Below, piece by piece: positions 7,879 through 17,137 of a DNA stretch of 64,000 nt. A model generated the notes under the pieces. It saw nothing but the letters and a program-made list of their open reading frames with translations, was not told the origin of the DNA and searched no databases. The stretch comes from Acinetobacter bouvetii (lineage in GTDB: Bacteria; Pseudomonadota; Gammaproteobacteria; Pseudomonadales; Moraxellaceae): contig NZ_CADDTS010000048.1 of NCBI RefSeq assembly GCF_902753875.1, positions 124,001 to 188,000 on the forward strand, in the 5' to 3' direction. Made by a program: the position numbers and the translations under genes. How positions within the stretch are numbered: position 1 is the stretch's first letter; each line of letters begins with the position of its first letter.

Positions 7879-9470
7879 ATGATAAGAATATACCTCAACT
7901 TAGTCTAGATTTTGAAAAAAATGATGATAGTCCTAGTGACTTTATTATTTTCCATGATGCTGACCTTAGGCTCATAGAGTCTTTACACTTACCGGCAATC
8001 ATCCGATTCTATAGAGCTGATAAATTTGATAGCAAGTTCGTTCAAACATCTAACGATGTTTGGAATTTTTCATATTCAGGGAAAAAACTTCACTTAAACT
8101 TCTCTAACTTCAGTACGTCAGAGAAAAAATTGGCTAAATTTTTTCTAGCTAATTACATTCAAATTAATACACCATCTGCACTTGAAGCTAAATTACAAGC
8201 TTACACTTTTGTAATAAAGTCGCTAAAAACTAGAGACTTAAAGCTTGATTATCAGAATGCGAAATCTTTACTGGTTGATTTAGCAAAAGCCGATAATTCT
8301 ACATACTATTACCATTTTAAGTTCTTAGTGAAGCTACTATTTCTCGAGAACTTTTCATGCTTTGATCTTGATCAGGAATATGAGTTGGAATTTCTTGAAC
8401 GTCCTAAAGCATTTAATTCAAGTTTATATTACCAGCAATACGAAGATACGATCGACTATCCTCTTATTTCAATGATTCAACAAGGCTTTATCAAGTTAAA
8501 CCAAGCTATCAAAGATGATTTTCAAGGTATCGATAAACAAACATTACTTTATTCATCAATACTTGGTTTGGTGTATGCAACTGGTCATAGACCTGTACAA
8601 TTAGCAAAACTATCTGCTGAAGACATAAAGATAGATACCACACGCACTACAGATCATTTTCATCGCTATAGCATACTAGTTCCCTATGCGAAACAATCAC
8701 GTTATGTACATGAAAAGATCGCAGTCAAATTACCAGAAGAAGTTGCTAAAATCATTATTGCTTATATCGAAAGATTTAACTTAAGTCCAAAAGATAAGTT
8801 ATTTGATTTAGGGGAAAATTCTGCACGCTTTTGCTCAAAAGCGATTAATACACAATTATTTGATTTTGCTTCCGAAGAGTACAAAGAAGCTGTTCTTGCA
8901 GATGAAATGATAAAGCAAAAGTACTCATTTTCTGATTTTAGGCATCATGTTGGCTATAGTTTGGCAATGGCTGGGGCTTCTGCTGAAGAAATTGCTTATA
9001 TCTTAGGTCATTCTTCTATTGTAACTGCTAGACATTATATTTTCTCTACCCCTGAACTTGCTCAAATTAGAGCACAGGCACTTGGGAAAAATTCCTTATA
9101 TCGACAAATGATCGCCATGCTCCTGACTGGAAGGCTCGTTTATAAGAAAGATTGGCAACAGAAAAAAGTACTAGGAAATATTGGTAGCAAAATTCATTAC
9201 GATATTGGTGGGTGCTCCTACGAAGACAATTGTTTATTTCAACCAGTTCGTAATTGCTATGGCTGTATGTACTTTTATCCTTTTATTGATGCTAACCATA
9301 ATCATATTTTAGAAAGTATACAAAGCGAAATCAATGATCTGATCAAATTATCAGACGGTATAGGTGTATCTAGAAACCCATTGATACGAGTGCATGAGTC
9401 AACTAAATTCGAAATTGAATCCGTAATAGCTCGTTGTGCATTACAGAAGGATGATATTTATGAACAATGA
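7875..9470 (+). CDS. Tyrosine recombinase-fold protein, second of three (Tfp-like)
   Basis: 531 residues. R239 (TGHRPVQL), R356 (DFRHH), H379 (LGHSS) and Y388 (ARHYIF) fit the tyrosine recombinase fold, but the first His of the HxxR box is replaced by Ser (S353), so activity is uncertain. The C-terminus has Cys-rich motifs (CSYEDNC, CYGC) that could bind zinc. It is translationally coupled to both neighbours. In the four-gene elements it resembles, the second protein is an accessory recombinase-fold protein. Confidence 0.7.
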   Translation: MNDKNIPQLSLDFEKNDDSPSDFIIFHDADLRLIESLHLPAIIRFYRADKFDSKFVQTSNDVWNFSYSGKKLHLNFSNFSTSEKKLAKFFLANYIQINTPSALEAKLQAYTFVIKSLKTRDLKLDYQNAKSLLVDLAKADNSTYYYHFKFLVKLLFLENFSCFDLDQEYELEFLERPKAFNSSLYYQQYEDTIDYPLISMIQQGFIKLNQAIKDDFQGIDKQTLLYSSILGLVYATGHRPVQLAKLSAEDIKIDTTRTTDHFHRYSILVPYAKQSRYVHEKIAVKLPEEVAKIIIAYIERFNLSPKDKLFDLGENSARFCSKAINTQLFDFASEEYKEAVLADEMIKQKYSFSDFRHHVGYSLAMAGASAEEIAYILGHSSIVTARHYIFSTPELAQIRAQALGKNSLYRQMIAMLLTGRLVYKKDWQQKKVLGNIGSKIHYDIGGCSYEDNCLFQPVRNCYGCMYFYPFIDANHNHILESIQSEINDLIKLSDGIGVSRNPLIRVHESTKFEIESVIARCALQKDDIYEQ

Positions 9471-11793
9471 AAAATATAATATTTTTATAGATGAACAAAA
9501 GAGTTATTTTAATGAGAATTTGCAGTCTAACTTCAAATGGGATTGGAATGATTCAGTTTGGTATGGTGGTACAATAGGATCTGGTTGGTTACTGTCAAGA
9601 AGTGGTAAAGTAAATTTTACTTTCAGCACAATTAAAAGATTAAAAGGTGTTGAAAACACTACTATAAATACAGATTTTCAAGAGTTTATTAAATCTGTGC
9701 TCATTCTTAGTTATCGTAAGTCCAATTCTAAAGCATCCCCTCAAAAACTTTATGCAGAATTTTTAATTCTTAAACGATGGTACAGCGCTTTATATACTGA
9801 AAAAATCGAGAGCATACATCCCTGTCAGTTATCAACATTAATCTTAAATAAGTCTTTTGAAATTTTGGCAGAAAACTCAAGTAGAATGAATCTGCCTGAC
9901 CATGTTGGAACTTACAGAAGATTGCAAGAAATAATAAATCATTATGCTTTTACTAAACAACCATTAGAATTTTCTCAAAAATACTTATACATAAATCGAC
10001 AAAATAGAACCCCTAATGCTAGAAAAACTAAAGCATTAATAGATCAATTAGAGTTAGATGAAGATGATCTAGATAAGGATAAGCTCATTTCGATTCGAAC
10101 ATTCATCAATATTGTTTCTTTAATAAGCTTATGTAGTACAAATGGTGAAAAGATAGTACTAAATATTTTACTATTACTTATAGTCACTGGTTTACGTTCT
10201 ACAGAAGCCTTTCTTTTAAAAACTGATGCTTTGATAAAAAAACCTATTCTTGACCCTTTAACCAAAGAGCATTTAGCTTTGGATGGCATTAAGCAATACA
10301 CAGTTGGCATTCAGTATCATGGAGCAAAAGGTTCTGGCTACCGTATTCATTGGGTAGAACCTCTTGCTGTTCCTATTATAGAAAGTATATTCTCAAATGT
10401 ATTATCTCTAACACAGCCCTACCGAGACTATATAAAATATATCCGCGGGAAAAATATAAAGGATTTTTTACCTAAAGAGATTGATGATATTAATTCTGAT
10501 TTTGTTGAAATAGATGATTTAATTAAATATTTTTTTGGTATCAATGAGGAGTATAAAGTAACTAATGACTCAAAACGTAGAGTTATTATGGATAATGCTA
10601 GATTTACTGGATTAAAACCTAGTTTCATTGATAAATCTGAAAAACAATTTAAGCGATATTATAGTAAAAAAGATTTAAATGATTATGTGATTAGTTTGAA
10701 AACATACAATATTGATAATCCGTTTAATCATATTTTTAATTATGAAAATAAATTAATCAACCTACCATTTGAAGACATTTTATTTATTCATGAATATAGA
10801 TCTACAAATGTTAAGCAAGTATTATCAAATAAAACGAATATTATGCCATTTCATGCAACAATAATTAATAATTTTTTTGGAAATGGCAGAAATATATCGA
10901 TTTTCCAAAAATACCTTTTACTTGAAAATAAAGATGAATACTCAAAGATAACAACACATATTCCTCGACATAATATAAATACTTTTTTAGCTTTGAGTGG
11001 TATATCTGAACATTTACAGGCCATGCTCATGGGACGCATAGATATAAAGCAAAATCAATATTATCAACACTTAGCGTTAAAACAACGTAAAGTCACAGCT
11101 AGTTTGTTAGAGAAATATGAATTGACACTTTACAAAAACGATAAACAGGAAATAAAGTCAGACTATCCAATTGATTCTATAAAACATGATGGATTAATGT
11201 ACTTTTCAGAAAAATTGGATCTAGAAAATAATTTAAAGATGAATTTACAAACCTTTGACTCGAAAAATGAAGTAGCGAGTTATATAAGGGAATCCTTCTT
11301 CGATGAATATTTTCAAGATATCGCTCAATCTTTTAATGAATTAGTTAAAGAAGATCGATCATTGGCTAACTCATTAGTTCAACGCCATGCTTGTTTGCAC
11401 CCTTTACCTTTTGGTGGTTGTATGCGTGATGTGGCTGTGCACGATTGTCCTAAACGTCTTGCATGCCAATCAGGTGATCAATGTGGAAACTTTGCTTTAA
11501 CTGGACGTAAAGGTGAATTAGAAGCCCTACAACATACTTTGAATGAATTACTAGATAAGTTTGTACAAATAGAGCAAATCGTAATCCATGATTCATCTTA
11601 TAGCGAAATGCTTGAGGGCTTACGTAAAAAAATACTTTATTTAAGTGATTTAAAAACAAAAGCACTTGATAAGCAAAATAGTTTAACTCCTGTTCCTGTT
11701 TTTCCTTATGGTGATGCTATTACTAAATTACCAACAACCTTAAGTGAACTATTCGCTATAGAACAGCAAAAAATTGAAACCAAGGAAGCCTGA
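9460..11793 (+). CDS. Large tyrosine recombinase, third of three (IntB-like)
   Basis: 777 residues from the ATG at 9460, chosen because AGAAGG lies 9 nt upstream; in-frame GTG 9436 and ATG 9451 are poorer. Catalytic residues: R246 (GLRSTEAF), H500 and R503 (HIPRHN), Y534/Y535 (NQYYQH). The usual second His/Trp position reads MGR. A C-terminal block with spaced Cys/His (HACLHP, GGCM, HDCP, ACQSGDQC) looks like a zinc module. It overlaps the previous gene by 11 bp. This is the likely second catalytic subunit of the element. Confidence 0.75.
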   Translation: MNNEKYNIFIDEQKSYFNENLQSNFKWDWNDSVWYGGTIGSGWLLSRSGKVNFTFSTIKRLKGVENTTINTDFQEFIKSVLILSYRKSNSKASPQKLYAEFLILKRWYSALYTEKIESIHPCQLSTLILNKSFEILAENSSRMNLPDHVGTYRRLQEIINHYAFTKQPLEFSQKYLYINRQNRTPNARKTKALIDQLELDEDDLDKDKLISIRTFINIVSLISLCSTNGEKIVLNILLLLIVTGLRSTEAFLLKTDALIKKPILDPLTKEHLALDGIKQYTVGIQYHGAKGSGYRIHWVEPLAVPIIESIFSNVLSLTQPYRDYIKYIRGKNIKDFLPKEIDDINSDFVEIDDLIKYFFGINEEYKVTNDSKRRVIMDNARFTGLKPSFIDKSEKQFKRYYSKKDLNDYVISLKTYNIDNPFNHIFNYENKLINLPFEDILFIHEYRSTNVKQVLSNKTNIMPFHATIINNFFGNGRNISIFQKYLLLENKDEYSKITTHIPRHNINTFLALSGISEHLQAMLMGRIDIKQNQYYQHLALKQRKVTASLLEKYELTLYKNDKQEIKSDYPIDSIKHDGLMYFSEKLDLENNLKMNLQTFDSKNEVASYIRESFFDEYFQDIAQSFNELVKEDRSLANSLVQRHACLHPLPFGGCMRDVAVHDCPKRLACQSGDQCGNFALTGRKGELEALQHTLNELLDKFVQIEQIVIHDSSYSEMLEGLRKKILYLSDLKTKALDKQNSLTPVPVFPYGDAITKLPTTLSELFAIEQQKIETKEA

Positions 11794-11794
11794 T

Positions 11795-12229
11795 ATGTTA
11801 CGTGGTAAACAATTAGATGAAGTCATTGAACAAGAATTGCAAATGATGTTGGTTGAAGGTTTTGAGAAGTCCCCTATTTCTCATAAGAGCTTACATGATC
11901 GTTTAACTGCCAGAGGCTACATATCTGGGGGACTTAGTACTTTGAGTTCAGCTGAAAGAAAAAGTCTTATTAGTCTTTATATGGTGGAGCAAATAGCACC
12001 ATTGAATCTAAAAACTAAAGAACAGCAACTATATGTAAATAAAAAAACGAGAAAAGCGCTTACTGATACCAATAAAAATCTGCATTCTCAAATAAATGAG
12101 TTGGAATCACAGCTGAATCAAAATACAGAAACATTGATAGATATTATTGAGGAGGTTAAATTAAGAACAAATTTAAAGATCGATCATCTCTTAGCCCCAC
12201 ATCTTTTGAAAAAATATTTATCAAAGTAG
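11795..12229 (+). CDS. Small coiled-coil partner of the recombinases (Srap/TnpC-like)
   Basis: 144 residues from the ATG at 11795, which has AAGGA 8 nt upstream; the in-frame TTG at 11774 is less likely. The C-terminal half is a predicted coiled coil (NLHSQINELESQLNQNTETL). It begins 1 nt after the IntB stop. Small coiled-coil proteins end the operons of Tn554 (TnpC) and of intA-tfp-intB-srap elements, where they affect direction or frequency of recombination. Assignment rests on position and coiled coil, not on a visible family motif. Confidence 0.6.
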   Translation: MLRGKQLDEVIEQELQMMLVEGFEKSPISHKSLHDRLTARGYISGGLSTLSSAERKSLISLYMVEQIAPLNLKTKEQQLYVNKKTRKALTDTNKNLHSQINELESQLNQNTETLIDIIEEVKLRTNLKIDHLLAPHLLKKYLSK

Positions 12230-12237
12230 ACACTATT

Positions 12238-12330
12238 ATGTTAGAAGAAAAGTCAAAAACCTGTCAGCATATATTCCCTGAGAATATCTGCTCAAATCAA
12301 AAAGAAAATATTTATTTTATAGAAAAATAA
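12238..12330 (+). CDS. Possible 30-residue ORF next to the MITE
   Basis: A short frame with three Cys/His residues starting 9 nt after the coiled-coil gene. Its stop codon lies in the target duplication of the MITE, so it ended here before insertion too. No clear ribosome site; it may not be translated. Confidence 0.2.
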   Translation: MLEEKSKTCQHIFPENICSNQKENIYFIEK

Positions 12331-12443
12331 GGCTTTGTTGCACAAAGATTTCATAACTATATGATTTTAAAAGTTTTGATTATTTTTTGATCTAAAATTA
12401 AATTTATTTAAATCAGATGCTTACATATTTATGCAACAAAGCC
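12331..12443. mobile_element. 113-bp MITE with IS903/IS17-like ends and 9-bp target duplication
   Basis: It begins GGCTTTGTTGCACAAA and ends with the inverted TGCAACAAAGCC, has no coding capacity and is A+T-rich inside. The 9-bp sequence GAAAAATAA occurs on both sides (12322-12330 and 12444-12452), which is the duplication length of the IS5 family IS903 group. The transposases of the IS903-like copies at 52465 and 60266, which share these ends, could have moved it. Confidence 0.8.
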
Positions 12444-12456
12444 GAAAAATAATGAA

Positions 12457-12684
12457 TTACAAATTTTCTTCTAAAAAGTTGACGATTGAAATTCCTAACA
12501 CATTCAACCAATCGTGAAGTTCCAATACATCAATTCTCCTCTCGAAATTTTCAACTTTTGCTACATAGGATTGTGGTTTTTTTAAGGATGAAGCAAGTTG
12601 CACTTGAGTTATATTTTTTAACTCACGTTTAAGAATTAATGCTTTGATAAGTTTTCTATATCTAGGATCATGTATTGAGCTCAT
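12457..12684 (-). CDS. XRE-family transcriptional regulator
   Basis: 75 residues with a helix-turn-helix of the Xre/Cro type (ITQVQLASSLKKPQSYVAKVE), essentially the whole protein. Such single-domain proteins bind inverted repeats and usually control their own gene. A perfect inverted repeat lies 24 bp upstream. The gene is divergent from the hypothetical gene at 12817, so it may repress both. Confidence 0.8.
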   Translation of the reverse strand: MSSIHDPRYRKLIKALILKRELKNITQVQLASSLKKPQSYVAKVENFERRIDVLELHDWLNVLGISIVNFLEENL

Positions 12685-12707
12685 AGCTCAAGATGGTGTA
12701 CTATTAA

Positions 12708-12736
12708 ATCAAATATCCCAAAATAGGATATTTGAT
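12708..12736. promoter_or_regulatory. Inverted-repeat operator between XRE gene and 12817 gene
   Basis: ATCAAATATCC at 12708-12718 is repeated in inverted form at 12726-12736 with a 7-nt spacer. Position just upstream of the XRE start and in the divergent promoter region suggests the regulator's binding site. Confidence 0.6.
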
Positions 12737-12816
12737 TGATTTTATTAGTTTTTAGGTCATTAAATATGTAAGATACTCATCAGCTTAAAAATTGTTTATT
12801 TGGATTTTTATCAAAT

Positions 12817-13251
12817 ATGTCATTCACTAGCTATGAGTTTAAGGATTTAAGACAATCTTTTATCCAATATTACCCGGAATTTAGTGCAAAAAAATACTAT
12901 TCAAAAATATATCTAATTATAAGAGAGTTAGGTGAATCTGGGATGATTCTCGTTGACCGAAAAAACTGTACATATAGATATACGTCAAACTATTCAAAAG
13001 AAGAAATTTTAAATTTCAGTTCATTAGATACTAATGAATTAATTCGAAAAAACCTTTTAATTGAACATAATAATGTCTTGGATAATATTGAATTGTTACA
13101 CAATGAAATAAATGCTTATTATTCATATTCTGGAAAATTTCCAATAATTTCAGATGCTATAGGCACATTAATAAAAAACAAGAAAAAGGAATTAATTTTA
13201 TTAAGAGCTGAATTAAATGCTCTTAAAAATATTTTAGAAATACAGTATTGA
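12817..13251 (+). CDS. Hypothetical protein, winged-helix-like start and coiled-coil end
   Basis: 144 residues. The N-terminal 60 residues (ELGESGMILVDRKNCTYRY) could form a winged helix; the C-terminal part is helical and Lys/Glu-rich (KKKELILLRAELNALKN). No family recognised. No strong ribosome site, but codon use matches neighbours. Divergent from the XRE regulator, which may control it. Confidence 0.5.
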   Translation: MSFTSYEFKDLRQSFIQYYPEFSAKKYYSKIYLIIRELGESGMILVDRKNCTYRYTSNYSKEEILNFSSLDTNELIRKNLLIEHNNVLDNIELLHNEINAYYSYSGKFPIISDAIGTLIKNKKKELILLRAELNALKNILEIQY

Positions 13252-13404
13252 TAATCTTACATATTAAAATATATGAATAACTCTGGATCGATCCTAGCTT
13301 GAATTAACCTTAACAGAGTAATTTATGCAACAAAACTTGAATAGAGTGTCACCTAATTTAAAAATTTAGCCTTTCCTTTTTGTACGACATATTCTAACAC
13401 TTTC

Positions 13405-13558
13405 ATCCGTGCCAACAAAGATGTATGCATACATCTTTGTTGGCACGCCATTTATAGAAGACCGTGTTCACAACAAAGGGCAGCAACAGGTGTGCCAAAC
13501 TTTCCGCTTGCTTTAATATAGCCATGATATGGCTGTCAGTAAATTTAGATGTTTTCAT
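13405..13558 (-). pseudogene. IS3-family orfA remnant, frameshifted
   Basis: Reading leftwards from the ATG at 13558, the frame begins MKTSKFTDSHIMAILKQAES, the usual start of an IS3-family OrfA helix-turn-helix. It then slips: the GTPVAALCCEHG segment sits in another frame before FYKWRA returns. The 3' part runs into the palindrome at 13408-13447. No orfB follows, so the element is dead. Confidence 0.6.
13408..13447. repeat. Perfect 40-bp palindrome
   Basis: CGTGCCAACAAAGATGTATG at 13408-13427 is followed directly by its exact inverse complement at 13428-13447, with no loop. It interrupts the IS3 orfA remnant where the usual sequence after FYKWRA should continue. Confidence 0.85.
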
Positions 13559-13715
13559 GCAGAATCTCCTGCCTATACTTTAAGAGGAAATTCTACTTTT
13601 AGGTCCTATTATTTTTAGGGGGATTACCTGACTACCTTGGTCTGAGTGCACCATCACACCTTTTGAATAGCCTTCCCTGAGCGGAATTTCTGCTCAGGGG
13701 TAATTATTTAATTAA

Positions 13716-15965
13716 TTAGCATTTCAAAAGGATAGCTTGTTCAAGAACTTCCACAATTTTTACAAGTTCTTGTTTTGAGCCACAGGAATAGCCATTTTCT
13801 TGACTAATTTTTGCTAAAATGGCTAGAGCTTCAGGTTCTTCAATCAGATATTCAACCAATTCTAGTGGTGTAAATTCAGCATGATCTTTTTCCCAAAGTT
13901 GATTTGGCACCAATACTACCAACTTTTTGACAGCATAAATATTTCCAGACCAACAAGCAGTATGTAACGGTAATCTTCCATCTACTGTTCTCACATTCCA
14001 ATCGGAAGACTCAGTGCAAAAGGCATCAAAAATTTGGGGAGTTTGAATTTTACAGGCCGTATGCAACGCAGTCATCCCTTGATAATTTTCAATATTCGCA
14101 TTTGCTCCAGCTGCCAACATTTGTTCAACTAACATCGTTTCACGAGCTTCAACAGCCAACATTAATGGTGTTTGGCCTTTAAGATCAGAAATATTCAGTT
14201 GTTCTGGATATTTTTCAAAAAGATCTTTTAAGAAGTTTTCCCAAACCTCTAATATCTTCGCATCCATTAATTTTTGAGCTTCAAAAAATAATTTTAGCAT
14301 CAGCATGAGCATTGAGTTACCTTCAACGTCAGGCAGATTAGATTTAAACAAAGTATTATTAGAATTTAGCCAATCCTTCAACCCTGCTAAATTATTTTTT
14401 TCTAGCAAAGGAAAAAGTTTATCCAACGCCGGTTTGACTAGAGTTTTACTGAGCGGTTGTTGAGGCTTGATTCCAGGATACGGTTTATAAAGATCTTCCC
14501 AAAAATAAGAGTATGCCCAGCGTGCTACTTCCTCTATAGAAGGAATTTGATCACTTTCTATTATTCCACCACTAAGCATTTCACGATAATATTTTTCGTG
14601 ATTGTTCGTGATAAGTTTTTGATTCGCTACCGCTATGGCTAAACAATCTCGTGCAATTTCTCCAGTTATTAGGCCATAACTACATTTAAAACTTTCTTCC
14701 AGTGCATCTCTGAAATATTTTGATGCCTCATCAAAATTATTTTGTGCCAATAAGTGTTTAGCTTTGTACTGCAAAATGGCAAACTTCCATAAATCATATC
14801 CTTCGGTTTTTTCTGCTTCATCAAGTAAAGCATCAACCTTATTTTTGCAATCTTTAGGTCTATTTTTACTTTCACCATTTAAATAGTAAGCAAGCTCCGG
14901 AATAACAACTAGAATTTTCTCTATAGGCGTATTAGCCAATTCTCTCATACGCTTAGTGGTCATTTCTTTCAATCGAATCGGTATATCTATTGACTGAGCT
15001 ACGCCACTTACTACCCAATAATTCTGCTCATTTTGTAATGCTCTCCATGGTGAGCTCTGTTGCATACGACTTTTTAGATCTTGAACTTTGGTTTGTTCTT
15101 CATAAAAGTGATGCAGTTTAAGTAGAGTGCGTTCAGCAATTTCAGCACATGATTCCTGATCATGACCAATTACATCATCAAGTGCATCGCTTGCATTGAT
15201 ACGGAAGCTATAGCTCAGATACGTTGCTAGCTCATCAATAGCTGTTTCTTTACTAGAGGGTATAATTGAAAGAAATATGCTTTGTTTATCCCATTCAGGT
15301 AAATGAGCTTCAAACCACATATCTTCCGCAAATTCACCTTTACCTCTACAATTTCTCCATGCCTCGATAGTAAGGTTATAAACACCTTTATATAATACAA
15401 ATAGTTGTAGGACTTTATTTTTCTTGATGTCAACACAATACTTATCTACGTCAGGACACAGAGAATTGACTAATCGGTGATAAATATCCTGCACTACACT
15501 AGCGACAATAAGTCGTTGGCGAATAACGTCTATAGAAGGTGCTGAATAGCGATTTAATAAGCATTCGATTAATCTAATTTTCTCTTTAACATTTACATTC
15601 CCCTGCAAAATATCGGTAAGGGCTTCCTCAGACAATGGAAGTTCAAATTTAAGCTTTTGAGCATTTAGGTCTTTTTTGTTGATGAAAGCTAATGCTTGGT
15701 TAAATTGCTCATCAAGAGTGACAGTTTCATCTAGAATAAATACACCTTTAAAATCTAAGGTCGACTCTTCTGGAAAATATTCATAAATCGAGCTATAACG
15801 AATAGTATTAGAACCATTCTTCCAATTATAGAGAGAGCGTCGTAAATTTTGAATGTCTATATCTAGGCTATGGTTGGCAACATTGTCTACATCTGTTCCT
15901 AGTAGATCTGTTAACCAATCAATGACTTGTGGTACAGGTAGAATTAGCTTTTTATCACCAGGCAC
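13716..15965 (-). CDS. Ankyrin-repeat protein, 5' end cut by an IS6-family element
   Basis: About 749 residues remain. The C-terminal third carries ankyrin repeats (GQTPLMLAVEARETMLVEQM, GMTALHTACK, GRLPLHTACWSGN); the centre is helical and TPR-like (YKAKHLLAQNNFDEASKYF). The first possible start, a GTG at 15965, lies inside the IS terminal repeat, so the native start and promoter were lost. Residues after about the third still look like a normal N-terminus, so little protein may be missing. Ankyrin repeats mediate protein binding; no enzymatic domain is recognised. Expression would now depend on the IS. Confidence 0.65.
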   Translation of the reverse strand: MPGDKKLILPVPQVIDWLTDLLGTDVDNVANHSLDIDIQNLRRSLYNWKNGSNTIRYSSIYEYFPEESTLDFKGVFILDETVTLDEQFNQALAFINKKDLNAQKLKFELPLSEEALTDILQGNVNVKEKIRLIECLLNRYSAPSIDVIRQRLIVASVVQDIYHRLVNSLCPDVDKYCVDIKKNKVLQLFVLYKGVYNLTIEAWRNCRGKGEFAEDMWFEAHLPEWDKQSIFLSIIPSSKETAIDELATYLSYSFRINASDALDDVIGHDQESCAEIAERTLLKLHHFYEEQTKVQDLKSRMQQSSPWRALQNEQNYWVVSGVAQSIDIPIRLKEMTTKRMRELANTPIEKILVVIPELAYYLNGESKNRPKDCKNKVDALLDEAEKTEGYDLWKFAILQYKAKHLLAQNNFDEASKYFRDALEESFKCSYGLITGEIARDCLAIAVANQKLITNNHEKYYREMLSGGIIESDQIPSIEEVARWAYSYFWEDLYKPYPGIKPQQPLSKTLVKPALDKLFPLLEKNNLAGLKDWLNSNNTLFKSNLPDVEGNSMLMLMLKLFFEAQKLMDAKILEVWENFLKDLFEKYPEQLNISDLKGQTPLMLAVEARETMLVEQMLAAGANANIENYQGMTALHTACKIQTPQIFDAFCTESSDWNVRTVDGRLPLHTACWSGNIYAVKKLVVLVPNQLWEKDHAEFTPLELVEYLIEEPEALAILAKISQENGYSCGSKQELVKIVEVLEQAILLKC

Positions 15966-16779
15966 TGTTGCAAATAGAGATTTGAGTCGATGATGTTCCC
16001 TTTAAAAAGTACTTAGAGACCGAAAACCCTGTTGATTAGACACACTTCACCCTGAGGCTGACCATAATAAAATGACGATGCTTGTCCTTTACGTAGTGCA
16101 CGCATGACTTCAATACCTTTAATTGTGGCATAAGCCGTCTTCATAGATTTGAATCCTAATGTGGCCCTGATGATCCGCTTTAGCTTGCCATGATCACATT
16201 CAATCACGTTATTTTTATACTTAATCTGCCTGTGCTCAAGGTCTGGTGGACATTTACCTTCCCGTTTTAACCGTGATAAAGCACGTCCATATGTGGGTGC
16301 TTTATCCGTGTTGATCACTTGTGGAATTTGCCACTTCTTCACATTATTTAAAATTTTTCCAAGAAAACAATATGCTGATTTGGTATTACGTCTAGAAGAA
16401 AGATAAAAATCAATGGTATCGCCACGTTGATCGACTGCACGATACAGATAAGACCATCGTCCATTCACTTTTACATAGGTTTCATCAATATGCCACGAGC
16501 TCAGATCTGTAGGATTACGCCAATACCAGCGTAAACGTTTTTCTATTTCAGGAGCATAACGTTGAACCCAACGGTAAATAGTCGTGTGATCAACATTCAC
16601 ACCCCGTTCAGCCAGCATTTCCTGCAGTTCACGATAGCTAATGCCATATTTACAATACCAGCGCACAGCCCAAAGAATGATTTCGCCCTGAAAATGCCGA
16701 CCATGGAAAGGATTCATATGCTGCACCTTTAGCTAAAACAGTCTTCAGCTTACCATTCGTGGTTATTTGCAACAGTGCC
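15961..16779 (-). mobile_element. IS6-family insertion sequence (IS1006/IS1008 type)
   Basis: 819 bp bounded by 16-bp inverted repeats GGCACTGTTGCAAATA, the left starting at 15961 and the right ending at 16779. The flanking 8-mers (TATCACCA and GTAATTCC) differ, so there is no target duplication; the left flank is an ankyrin gene and the right flank is half of an IS5-type transposase. This suggests IS6-mediated deletion or replicon fusion rather than simple insertion. Confidence 0.9.
16013..16726 (-). CDS. tnpA: IS6-family DDE transposase
   Basis: 237 residues. DDE residues visible in HIDETYV, NTDKAPTY and VIECDHGKLKR, with an N-terminal helix-turn-helix (ISYRELQEMLAERGV). MNPFHGRHF starting at the second Met is the usual start of the IS1006 group. 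Intact and probably active by replicative/conservative cointegrate formation. Confidence 0.9.
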   Translation of the reverse strand: MQHMNPFHGRHFQGEIILWAVRWYCKYGISYRELQEMLAERGVNVDHTTIYRWVQRYAPEIEKRLRWYWRNPTDLSSWHIDETYVKVNGRWSYLYRAVDQRGDTIDFYLSSRRNTKSAYCFLGKILNNVKKWQIPQVINTDKAPTYGRALSRLKREGKCPPDLEHRQIKYKNNVIECDHGKLKRIIRATLGFKSMKTAYATIKGIEVMRALRKGQASSFYYGQPQGEVCLINRVFGL

Positions 16780-17122
16780 GTAATTCCACCCAGGAAGAAT
16801 GCCAAGCCCTGGAAAGATTCTAAAATCAGTTCAATAGAACGAAATGAGTTACTTCAAACGGTTAAGCATTTAGGCAGAACCCTATGGAAAAAATGGTCGG
16901 GCTATCACCGTCGCAGTTTGGTGGAAACCAAGATGCATTGCATCAAATTATTAGGAGATAAGCTGACGGCAAGACATTTTCAAAGTCAGGTCAATGAAGT
17001 TCATGCGCGTGTGGCAGTTCTGAATAGATTTACGGAATTAGGTAGACCTCACACCCAAGTTGTCACTTAAATTTGAATGGATTGGGGAAAACTCAGCTTT
17101 TGAATGTTTATGCAACAAAGCC
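16780..17122 (+). pseudogene. 3' part of an IS5-family (IS903 group) transposase and its right end
   Basis: From VIPPRKNAKPW to the stop at 17070 this is the last third of the same transposase type found whole at 52516-53448. The terminal repeat TGCAACAAAGCC ends at 17122. The 5' two thirds were removed at the IS6 junction (16779/16780). Confidence 0.8.
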
Positions 17123-17137
17123 GGTTTTAGTTATAAA

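Larger units (their letters stand above)
13252..13715. other. Non-coding stretch with IS3 remnant and palindrome
   Basis: Between two genes. It holds a degenerate IS3-family orfA on the minus strand (13405-13558) with a perfect palindrome at 13408-13447, and a TTTATGCAACAAAAC fragment near 13321 resembling an IS903-type end. Nothing else is evident. Confidence 0.5.
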
